Assembly: GCA_024233115.1 (NCBI GenBank)
Contig: JACKQB010000004.1
Span: 372,001 to 436,000, forward strand
Origin: Akkermansiaceae bacterium
GTDB lineage: Bacteria; Verrucomicrobiota; Verrucomicrobiia; Verrucomicrobiales; Akkermansiaceae
Length of the DNA stretch: 64,000 nt
Direction of reading: 5' to 3'
Shown here: one piece after another, positions 17,434 to 24,375 of the stretch
How the letters are laid out: the number at the start of each line of letters is the position of its first letter
Numbering within the stretch: position 1 is the stretch's first letter
Notes under the pieces: model-generated
The model's input: only the letters and a program-made list of their open reading frames with translations
What the model was told of the DNA's origin: nothing
The model's database searches: none
Program-made: the position numbers and the translations under genes

Positions 17434-19521
17434 ATGAATTTTCAATTGATTGCCATGATCCTGGTCTGCTGCTGTGGCCAGGTGTTTTCTCAAGAGCTTG
17501 CTCTTGAGAGAAAGTCGCACCCCCATTTCCCGGAGGATGAAGCCCACTTGGATAGTCAGTACACGGAACAATCACTTCATCCTGCCGGGGGATCGAGCGC
17601 GCTCACCAGACAGGAAACCTGGCTGCGCAATCAACTCAGGCGATTTCCCTCGGTGGAAAGCCGGACGTATCCACCCAAACAACAATTCGGCTACCTCAGT
17701 CGGCAACATCCATCCACCCCGGACGATGCATCCATGGAGGAATGGGTCCAACTCGAACTCAACACGGCGAATGACATCCGGATTGAAGGCATCGCCCTGA
17801 TTCCCGCTTATTACCCGGAACATGCCATCGATGGCCATTTCGGCTTTCCCAAGAGGTTTAGAATTGATTTATACAGCTATCTCGAGCCAGACAAGCCTAT
17901 CAACGTCGTCGACTGGACCCAGAAAGACTTTCCTGACCCCGGGCTGTATCCTGTGATATTCAGCGTCCCTAACATCGCGGCACATGCGGTCAGACTCACC
18001 GTGACCAAGGGGGCCCTGAAACATGGCTCCCAGTTCTTTGCGCTTGATGAAATCATGGTTTTCCGTAACGGCAATAACGTGGCCCCCACGGCAGCACACC
18101 TACCCACGGCATCCGGGCAAAGAAACCTTACCCCTTATTGGCACCTGAACTACCTGATCGATGGCAAAACCCATCTGGGGACGTTCCTCAACGCGAAACA
18201 AGGGGAGCCGGTGGCTGATTTCATCCAGTACTTTGAGCATTCAACCCAGCCCTCGCCCGAGGTTAAACTGACGATCGATCTGGGTAAAACATACAGCCTG
18301 GGGCGTATGGAGCTTTATGCCGCCAAGGATCCGACGACTGCCATTCCCACTTTGGCCTTGCCACACCGCTACCATATCGAGCTGTTCGAGAGCTTGCAGC
18401 CACCACGGGTGATTCGATCGGAATGGATCGACGCGACCGACACGCCCCACATCCGTCTGCACGCCCTCGCCTCCCATGATGCCCGCTACGTGAGGATTAC
18501 ATTCACCAGGCTCCCTGTGCGCAACGGGCACTCCGTTCTCGCGCTGGGGGAACTCCGCCTCATCGGCGACAACGTTTTCGAACTCGACGCCAACCAGAGC
18601 AATCTGGCATTGGATAAAAAAGTCAGCATCCATCACAAGCTCAAAGGAAGTCCTGTCAGCCCGACACTTCTGGTCGATGGCTATGCCAATGGTAAACAGA
18701 TTATCCCCGAGCGCACCTATATTGAACACCTATCGAAAAAAGCCATCGTGGAAAAAGCCCACCGCGCGATCATGGGAGAACGCATGGTTGCCCAGGCCGT
18801 CAATTCCCAGCGTCGCTGGACCATTGGTATTTCCCTGGGAACCCTGGCTCTTTCCGCACTCATCTTCTGGTTGTTCCATCTACGGAATGAGAAATACGCA
18901 GCAATACGCCATGTCCAGCAACAGATTGCCGCGGACCTGCACGATGATATCAGCGGCAACCTGGGCACCATCTCGATGATCTCCAATCGCCTCCGGAGCC
19001 TGACTGACGACCCACTGTCCCAGGAAAAGCTTTTTGAGATCAGCCACCTGTCCAAGGAAAGCTACCTCTCCATCAAGGAAATCATCTGGCATACCGACTC
19101 GCAGGCCAGCAGCTTATCAGACCTCTTTGCCCAGATCAAAAGAGCCGGGCGCAGCATCCTGAGTGAGTGCAGGGTGATCCATGAGTTTCCCGACCAGCTC
19201 AACGACACTCAAGTTTCAGCGATCACCAGGCGCAACATCATGCTCCTGATCAAGGAGTCGTTCTATAATTGCGCCAAATATGCCAAAGCGAAGAACATGC
19301 TGATCCGTGCGCAGATCGACGAGGCATCACTGGTGCTTACCATGAGGGACGATGGCTGCGGATTCGACAGCACATGTGAAAACATATCCACCAGCGAGTC
19401 TGGCCGGGGCCTGAAAAACATGGCGTTGCGCGCTAAACTTCTCGGTGCCGACCTTAGCATCGACAGCTCGCCCGGACAGGGAACCGAGATCCAATTGACC
19501 ATTCCGTTAGACACCCAATAA
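17434..19521 (+). CDS. Sensor histidine kinase with discoidin-like periplasmic region
   Basis: A 695-residue sensor kinase. After a signal sequence (MNFQLIAMILVCCCGQVFS) comes a periplasmic region of about 430 residues that appears to hold two F5/8 type C (discoidin)-like modules: the first about residues 80-215 (WVQLELNTANDIRIEGIAL to FFALDEIMVF), the second about 255-385 (LTIDLGKTYSLGRMELYA to LALGELRLIG). A transmembrane helix lies at about 457-477. The HisKA_3 box is AADLHDDISGNLG with phospho-acceptor His503, followed by a HATPase domain with NCAKYAKA, DDGCGFD and GRGLKNM. Discoidin folds usually bind sugars or lipids, so a carbohydrate signal is plausible. The partner regulator begins one base after the stop codon. 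Confidence 0.85.
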   Translation: MNFQLIAMILVCCCGQVFSQELALERKSHPHFPEDEAHLDSQYTEQSLHPAGGSSALTRQETWLRNQLRRFPSVESRTYPPKQQFGYLSRQHPSTPDDASMEEWVQLELNTANDIRIEGIALIPAYYPEHAIDGHFGFPKRFRIDLYSYLEPDKPINVVDWTQKDFPDPGLYPVIFSVPNIAAHAVRLTVTKGALKHGSQFFALDEIMVFRNGNNVAPTAAHLPTASGQRNLTPYWHLNYLIDGKTHLGTFLNAKQGEPVADFIQYFEHSTQPSPEVKLTIDLGKTYSLGRMELYAAKDPTTAIPTLALPHRYHIELFESLQPPRVIRSEWIDATDTPHIRLHALASHDARYVRITFTRLPVRNGHSVLALGELRLIGDNVFELDANQSNLALDKKVSIHHKLKGSPVSPTLLVDGYANGKQIIPERTYIEHLSKKAIVEKAHRAIMGERMVAQAVNSQRRWTIGISLGTLALSALIFWLFHLRNEKYAAIRHVQQQIAADLHDDISGNLGTISMISNRLRSLTDDPLSQEKLFEISHLSKESYLSIKEIIWHTDSQASSLSDLFAQIKRAGRSILSECRVIHEFPDQLNDTQVSAITRRNIMLLIKESFYNCAKYAKAKNMLIRAQIDEASLVLTMRDDGCGFDSTCENISTSESGRGLKNMALRAKLLGADLSIDSSPGQGTEIQLTIPLDTQ

Positions 19522-19522
19522 T

Positions 19523-20191
19523 ATGACAAACCCCGCAACACCTGGTGAGACAAACATCATCAACTTATGGATCATCGAAGACAACGCAGCCTTCAGGTCC
19601 AATCTATCAGAAACACTCAACACCGTGGATCACATCTGCTGCCAGCATGATTTTTCATCCTTTGAGCAGGCCATTGAGTGTCTGCACAACACACGTGACA
19701 AACCCCAGCTCATGCTCATTGATCTGTCACTCCCGGGCATGAGTGGAATTGACGGGCTCAAACTGATCCAGGGAACCCACCCCGACATCCGTTGTATCGT
19801 ACTCACCGGCTCTGACCGACAAAAGGACGTGTTCAAGGCCATCTGTGCCGGGGCAGCGGGTTATTTACTGAAAAACACCAATGTGGAGGATATCATCCAT
19901 AGTATCGAGGACGTCATGCAGGGCGGTGCCTCGCTCGACCCCCATGTCGCGTCGATGGTCCTCAATGCCTTTCCCAGGGACAACTCGCCACCGAATGAAC
20001 ACGACCTCACTGAAAGGGAACTCCAAGTCCTGGAACTGCTCGCCGATGGAAAAATCATCAAGGAAATTTCAGAGGTCATGAATCTGTCACCGCACACGGT
20101 GAAGTTCCATGTGGCGAATACCTATAAAAAGCTCAACGTCCAGTCGCAGGCGGGCGCGGTCGCCAAGGGGATCAGGAAAGGTATCATCTAG
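19523..20191 (+). CDS. NarL/FixJ-type response regulator
   Basis: A 222-residue two-component regulator. The receiver domain (about 14-130) has the acidic pair near Glu19-Asp20, the phospho-acceptor Asp67 in LMLIDLSLPG, Thr95 and Lys117. The C-terminal LuxR-type helix-turn-helix is LTERELQVLELLADGKIIKEI followed by LSPHTVKFHVANTYKKL. It is the cognate partner of the upstream histidine kinase (one-base gap). The next downstream gene is a PEP-CTERM protein on the opposite strand, preceded by an inverted repeat that could be a target, but this is untested. Confidence 0.92.
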   Translation: MTNPATPGETNIINLWIIEDNAAFRSNLSETLNTVDHICCQHDFSSFEQAIECLHNTRDKPQLMLIDLSLPGMSGIDGLKLIQGTHPDIRCIVLTGSDRQKDVFKAICAGAAGYLLKNTNVEDIIHSIEDVMQGGASLDPHVASMVLNAFPRDNSPPNEHDLTERELQVLELLADGKIIKEISEVMNLSPHTVKFHVANTYKKLNVQSQAGAVAKGIRKGII

Positions 20192-20203
20192 CCAGCCAGC
20201 CGT

Positions 20204-20268
20204 GACGGCGGTTTGTAACCGCCCCGTCAATCATGCCACAGCGCGTGGCGGTTTCAAACCGCCGCCAC
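20204..20268. repeat. Pair of REP-like hairpins
   Basis: Two imperfect palindromes, 20204-20228 (core GGCGGTTTGTAACCGCC) and 20245-20268 (core GGCGGTTTCAAACCGCC), separated by 16 bases. A related single copy is at 54966-54992. The doublet form resembles REPIN elements; no RAYT transposase gene is in the window. Confidence 0.65.
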
Positions 20269-20340
20269 ATTCTGTTGCACGCGTATCCAAGGTGCATTGG
20301 AGTGGATGCATTCCGGAGAGCACCCGAATGGACACAAGTA

Positions 20341-20363
20341 AGGCCGTCCCCCGGGGAACGGCC
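20341..20363 (-). terminator. Intrinsic terminator for PEP-CTERM gene
   Basis: Near-perfect hairpin AGGCCGT-CCCC/GGGG-ACGGCCT within a longer imperfect stem, placed 35 bases after the stop of the 20397 gene. The downstream tract (TTACTTGTG) is only moderately T-rich. Confidence 0.55.
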
Positions 20364-20396
20364 TGCTTGTGTATGAGCTAGTCCGGACTCGCTATT

Positions 20397-21143
20397 CTAG
20401 CGCTTCCTCCTGACCAGGAATCCAAGACCGGCAAGGCCGAGAAGGGCCGTTGCGGATGGCTCGGGCACTTGTATCCCTGATATTTGAATGTCGCCGATAC
20501 GTGTAGCCCCACCCGAACTTTGTGCATTCACAGTCCTGTCGGTAAAGGCGACTCGCATTTCAACGGTTTGCCCGCTTAACACATTGTAGGTATCGTTGAA
20601 TGTAACCGTTCCTTTGTCACCGTTACTAGTTGATGTGTCAAAAAGTGTTCCATACTGGGTGAAGGTCGTCCCCCCGTCTTTGCTGATAAACAACCCTGCA
20701 TCACGCGCTGCATAGAAGTCGCCGTTTACCGAGTTATTCCACATTTGGAAAGAGAACTGGTTGAGGTTTAAATCCTGGGCAGCGGTAAAACTTGCTCCGA
20801 TCCAGTTACCATTATCCTTGGCATAGGCAGGTGTCAAAGCAGCGCTAAGCGGACCCGTGCCAAAGTTAAACTGCATGTCTCCTTGATCTCCAAACGCCCC
20901 CTGCATATGAGTCTGCGTATTGATTGAGAAGAGCGATGTATTGCTGCCAATAGAGGTGTTTGCATCGGATGAAGTTACGAAGGAACCATCAGTCGTACCC
21001 ACACGTGAGAGCTGGGTGTCGCTGCCTCCACTGCCGGGAAGCAGGCTGTCGTATTGGAGAATCACCCCAGCGGATGCTGAGACGGCGGTAAACCCGAGGG
21101 TCGCTGCGGCAAGGCAGCTTATGGGGAGGATATTTTTCTTCAT
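20397..21143 (-). CDS. PEP-CTERM sorting-domain protein
   Basis: A 248-residue secreted protein from the ATG at 21143 (MKKNILPISCLAAATLGFTA signal peptide; the open frame extends 18 codons upstream without a good leader). The middle is Gly/Ser/Thr/Asn-rich beta structure. The C-terminus is a PEP-CTERM signal: VPEPSATALLGLAGLGFL then RRKR, recognised by an exosortase/archaeosortase and linked in this phylum to exopolysaccharide or outer-surface display. No catalytic motif is seen. A terminator follows the gene. Confidence 0.85.
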   Translation of the reverse strand: MKKNILPISCLAAATLGFTAVSASAGVILQYDSLLPGSGGSDTQLSRVGTTDGSFVTSSDANTSIGSNTSLFSINTQTHMQGAFGDQGDMQFNFGTGPLSAALTPAYAKDNGNWIGASFTAAQDLNLNQFSFQMWNNSVNGDFYAARDAGLFISKDGGTTFTQYGTLFDTSTSNGDKGTVTFNDTYNVLSGQTVEMRVAFTDRTVNAQSSGGATRIGDIQISGIQVPEPSATALLGLAGLGFLVRRKR

Positions 21144-21233
21144 ATGTCTATGTTGTTCGTGTTTGCTTTTGGAATGCGTTTGGCGACCAGCCATCATCCA
21201 CTATGGACACAGTATCAGAAACTCCGGGTCTGA

Positions 21234-21253
21234 CTACCTAGCCAATCGGCTAG
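21234..21253 (-). promoter_or_regulatory. Inverted repeat upstream of PEP-CTERM gene
   Basis: CTAGCC-AATC-GGCTAG is a perfect 6-base inverted repeat about 90 bases upstream of the 21143 start codon. It may be an operator; it loosely resembles the motif found upstream of two other PEP-CTERM genes. Confidence 0.3.
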
Positions 21254-21355
21254 TTCTCAAGGTGCTTTGCAAAGGTAAAGTTTCCCCACAAACCGTATCC
21301 CCCCTGCTAACCCACAACAGCCATTTTGAGCCTGCTGTGGCGCTCAGGATTGTCG

Positions 21356-21859
21356 CTACAACGCCTGCAGTGCGAGGCCGATTGTGGACAGTGAACCGTC
21401 CTGGTTCCAGATCGAGCCGGGTGTGCCTTTTTTCTTGGAGAAATAGGCATAGCGTTCGACGCGGCGGTGCTTTTCGAGGAGCTTGAAGGCGGCCAGGGCG
21501 AACTTTTCCATTTCCTTGTGCGTGCCGCTCCAGCCGTTGAATTCTGTCAACCATAACGGCAGGCGGTAGGCGCTGTACATCCGGTCGAGGTATTTCTCGA
21601 ACTCGTTGATGCTGGTGCCGCCATACCAGTGAATGGCGAGAAAATCGACCTTGAGCCGCTGCCGTTTCGCCCCCTTCATGAAGCCGGCCAGCCAGTCGAG
21701 TCCGGGTTGATCACTGGAAACCGCCGGACTTCCGAGACGCAGGTTTTTTTCCTCCGCCAGCTTGACCAGCTTCGGCCAGTGTTTCAGTCCCTCCTCCACG
21801 GTCAGGTTCCCCTGTTTCAAGCTAGCCAATGAGGCAGGCCCGGCAGGGGGACTTCGCAT
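21356..21859 (-). pseudogene. N-terminally truncated GH128-like glycosidase
   Basis: The 167-residue frame matches the C-terminal half of GH128/Asl1-like beta-1,3-glucanases: QGNLTVEEGLKHWPKLV, LRLGSPAVSS, KVDFLAIHWYGG, and LWLTEFNGWSG with the likely nucleophile Glu. The N-terminal half of the barrel, with the expected NEPD-type acid/base motif just before the QGNLTVEE segment, is missing and replaced by a Pro/Ala-rich leader that runs into a long hairpin repeat. There is no signal peptide. It follows the GH16 gene by 117 bases. It is most simply a decayed remnant of a second laminarinase. Confidence 0.7.
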
Positions 21860-21867
21860 GCGTGAAG

Positions 21868-21962
21868 GTAGGGCATGTTTGCAACATGTCGGCAGGATGT
21901 GTGAACCAGCCCATAGCTAACAAATATTCCACGGTTGCCGACATGTTGCAAACATGTCCTAC
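21868..21962. repeat. Long hairpin (REPIN-like) between GH16 gene and GH128 remnant
   Basis: Arms 21868-21894 and 21936-21962 are 27-base inverted repeats with one mismatch, enclosing a 41-base loop; each arm itself contains the palindrome-like GACATGTTTGCAACATGTC. The element begins 15 bases after the GH16 stop and ends where the truncated GH128 frame begins. Confidence 0.75.
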
Positions 21963-21976
21963 TTTGGAGCTTCGCT

Positions 21977-22813
21977 CTACTCTTTTGTGGGGGCCTTCTG
22001 GTAGACCCTGACATAGTCGATCACATAGCGCGACGGAAACGCCGTCTTCGATGGATCACCTCCGGCCTTGCCACCGATGGCCAGGTTCAGGAGGATGTAA
22101 TGTGGCTGGTGAAACGGGTTTTTCGGACCGCGACCGGTACCGTTTTTGGTTTTATCCAACTCAATGGTATTCAACAGCCGGTCATCGACGTAGAGTTTGA
22201 TGCTTTTTGCATCCCAGTCCATGCGCCAGATGTGAAAATCCTTGTCCCAGTTTTTACCGAGTTTGGCGACGGGTGTATGGCTCGTGTCCCAGGTAGGTTT
22301 GAATTTCCAACGACCCTCCCAACAGGCGTTCGCCAGAATTTTCCCGCCATAAAACTCCATCAGGTCGATTTCCCCATTCGCGGGCCACGGCCCGTCCATC
22401 CCCAGAAACCAGATCGCCGGCCACAGCCCCTGCCGGGTGATGATTTTTGCCCGTACTTCAAACCGGCCATACTGCCACGCGTGGAGCCCTTTTGTTTTGA
22501 CACAAGCGGATGTGTATTCGGCGTGGGGGCGGTTTTGCTGCCACCTGGCCGATCCCTTTTTATAGTCCGGGTTTGCCTTGCGTTCCCTGCGGCCCTCGAT
22601 GACTAACAGGCCGTTTTTACAAAACGCATTGTCCTGCTGATACCATTGCAGCTCGAGATTGCGCACAAAGCCGTTTTCATAAACCCAGTTTTTGGGATTG
22701 GGTTTGCCGTCGACATCAAACTCATCGGCCCAGACGAGTTTCCATGCCCTGGGTTGCGCGGTGGCAACCGCGACGCCGGCCAGCGCGCTGATGATGCCTA
22801 GGCGGATCTTCAT
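21977..22813 (-). CDS. GH16 endo-beta-1,3(4)-glucanase (laminarinase-like)
   Basis: A 278-residue secreted glycoside hydrolase of family 16. After a signal peptide (MKIRLGIISALAGVAVATAQ) the jelly-roll domain begins at WKLVWADEFD. The catalytic signature is GEIDLMEFYG, with nucleophile Glu148, Asp150 and acid/base Glu153; the E-x-D-x-x-E form with the extra Met is typical of laminarinases. Conserved aromatic stretches such as GLWPAIWFLG support this. It overlaps the DUF1287 gene by four bases (ATGA). Likely substrate: laminarin or a similar algal beta-glucan. Confidence 0.93.
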   Translation of the reverse strand: MKIRLGIISALAGVAVATAQPRAWKLVWADEFDVDGKPNPKNWVYENGFVRNLELQWYQQDNAFCKNGLLVIEGRRERKANPDYKKGSARWQQNRPHAEYTSACVKTKGLHAWQYGRFEVRAKIITRQGLWPAIWFLGMDGPWPANGEIDLMEFYGGKILANACWEGRWKFKPTWDTSHTPVAKLGKNWDKDFHIWRMDWDAKSIKLYVDDRLLNTIELDKTKNGTGRGPKNPFHQPHYILLNLAIGGKAGGDPSKTAFPSRYVIDYVRVYQKAPTKE

Positions 22814-23430
22814 TTGATTCGATAATGTCCGGTGATGGGAAACTCAAACAGCCGCGCTTCCTCCCGTGCCCCACCACCAATATTGTGGATCACCATCGGT
22901 GTGCCGGAGCTGTCGTTCACATCGCTGACAATCATGATGTGGGGCAGCTTCCCAGCCACGGTGCAGGTGACCAGATCACCCGGTTGGTAGTCGGTTTTGT
23001 TTTTGCTGATGGCAAGCGACCATCCCCTGCGCTGGAAATAGGTTTGCAAATTGGGCACGCGACGGTGGTCGATGTTTTTGTCCGTGCGCTTGAGTCCCCA
23101 GACCCTGGGATACCTGGAGAAATTCGCACGCATATCGTCGTGGACAAGCTGCTGAAGGTCCATTTTCCTGGATTTGCGCAGAGCCCGGATCACCACATCG
23201 GTGCAGACCCCCTTGCGGATATCGATGTCACCATTCGGATAATCCAGTGCCACATAGGCGGGGTCATACTCCGTTGTTTGTCCAATCTGGGTGCGGGCGG
23301 CATTGACAATGTCACTTACACCCGACGGCCTGGCGGTTTCCAATTTCCCCTCCTGCCCACAACTGCTGCAGCAGAGGGCTATTACCAGCAATCCATGTTG
23401 AATCAAGGCACGCGAAGTCACAGCGATCAA
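22810..23430 (-). CDS. DUF1287 family lipoprotein
   Basis: A 206-residue protein of the DUF1287 family, with LLVIALCCSSC as a lipobox-like N-terminus, the predicted acylated Cys near residue 24. Family features: the IGQTTEYDPAYVALDYPNGD opening, KGVCTDVVIRALR with Cys-Thr-Asp, and the C-terminal YQPGDLVTC plus LPHIMIVSD with a conserved His. The Cys and His arrangement recalls NlpC/P60-like amidases, but the function is not established. Translationally coupled to the GH16 gene. Confidence 0.85.
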   Translation of the reverse strand: MIAVTSRALIQHGLLVIALCCSSCGQEGKLETARPSGVSDIVNAARTQIGQTTEYDPAYVALDYPNGDIDIRKGVCTDVVIRALRKSRKMDLQQLVHDDMRANFSRYPRVWGLKRTDKNIDHRRVPNLQTYFQRRGWSLAISKNKTDYQPGDLVTCTVAGKLPHIMIVSDVNDSSGTPMVIHNIGGGAREEARLFEFPITGHYRIK

Positions 23431-23486
23431 TACGTCGTTTTCCCTGCCCTACTTACAGCCTATTACAGGCTATTCAGTGATCAAAG

Positions 23487-23517
23487 AAAACCCCGCCCCG
23501 CACGAAGCGGGACGAGG
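23487..23517 (-). terminator. Intrinsic terminator for X25-type PEP-CTERM gene
   Basis: On the minus strand an 11-pair stem, CCTCGTCCCGC with GCGGGGCGGGG (including G-T pairs), is followed by TTTTC. It lies about 25 bases after the stop codon. Confidence 0.75.
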
Positions 23518-23542
23518 TGATCTTTCGGGGGTTGAAATGTGT

Positions 23543-24295
23543 CTATTGACGGCGGCGTAGGATCAGGGCCAGGCCACCAAGTCCGAGCAACGCCGCGGAT
23601 GAGGGCTCGGGCACGATCGCACCGATCGACTGATTGGTAAGGTCCACAAACAAGGTTACGGGTTGATTGTTACTCGTTGTTGTAAAACTGATCGTACCGG
23701 CATTGTTGCTTATTCCGTCCGGACCTACCTGGTGTTCCCACCCCGTGGCACCGGTTCCATCGTTTGCCTTGAACTCATAAGTTCCCGGAGTGCTGATGGT
23801 CGTGTCCAAAGTAAAGTAACCTGCACCTTGTGGTGTCATATTGAATGTCGGGTCTTGTGGAACCCAGTCAGCAGCACCACCCGCCGCAACCATGAAGTTG
23901 CCAACCGCCTGAAGCGGGGCGTTGTTGGAAGTAATCCAGACCACGGCATTTCCATTGTTGTTGGTAAGATTGGTATTCACTGTGATCAGCGAGGAGCCCG
24001 TTGCATCACCCCACAGTGCTGTATTGACGGGAACAATCTCCGGATCACCCCAGACCGTCGGCAAAGTACCTTCATTATCGAGTACTTTGAATTCATAAAG
24101 GACACCATCTGATAGCCCGGTTGCTGTATAGGTGTAAACACCGCTCGCTTCCGTCATCACCAGGGTGCTATTCATTGGATCCCAGTCTGCGGGGTTGCCT
24201 TGTTCGGTTTGTAGAGAACCGACGACGACAAGTGACGCCTGTAGCGCGCTTACGGAGGCCAGCGCTACAGCTGACGCTATCATTGTATTTTTCAT
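23543..24295 (-). CDS. PEP-CTERM protein with two X25-like starch-binding modules
   Basis: A 250-residue secreted protein. After the signal peptide (MKNTMIASAVALASVSALQA) it has two similar modules, about residues 22-125 and 126-228. Each starts with VGSLQTEQGNPADWDP or VGNFMVAAGGAADWVPQDP and contains a GVYTYTATG or GTYEFKA strand; both resemble the X25 modules of amylopullulanases and SusE/F-type starch-binding proteins. The C-terminus VPEPSSAALLGLGGLAL-ILRRRQ is a PEP-CTERM signal. It lies 81 bases after a GH13 gene, which fits a surface alpha-glucan-binding role. Confidence 0.82.
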   Translation of the reverse strand: MKNTMIASAVALASVSALQASLVVVGSLQTEQGNPADWDPMNSTLVMTEASGVYTYTATGLSDGVLYEFKVLDNEGTLPTVWGDPEIVPVNTALWGDATGSSLITVNTNLTNNNGNAVVWITSNNAPLQAVGNFMVAAGGAADWVPQDPTFNMTPQGAGYFTLDTTISTPGTYEFKANDGTGATGWEHQVGPDGISNNAGTISFTTTSNNQPVTLFVDLTNQSIGAIVPEPSSAALLGLGGLALILRRRQ

Positions 24296-24347
24296 CTTGG
24301 TAGTTGTATTTGCAGTTAGTCTATAAGCCAGATGCTTTTGGCTCCTA

Positions 24348-24366
24348 TCGGCCTACACTAAAAACC
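24348..24366 (-). promoter_or_regulatory. GGCCTACACTA motif upstream of X25-type PEP-CTERM gene
   Basis: The plus-strand string GGCCTACACTAAAAACC sits about 59 bases before the start codon and matches sites at 38921 and 43842. Confidence 0.35.
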
Positions 24367-24375
24367 CCGTCCAAG

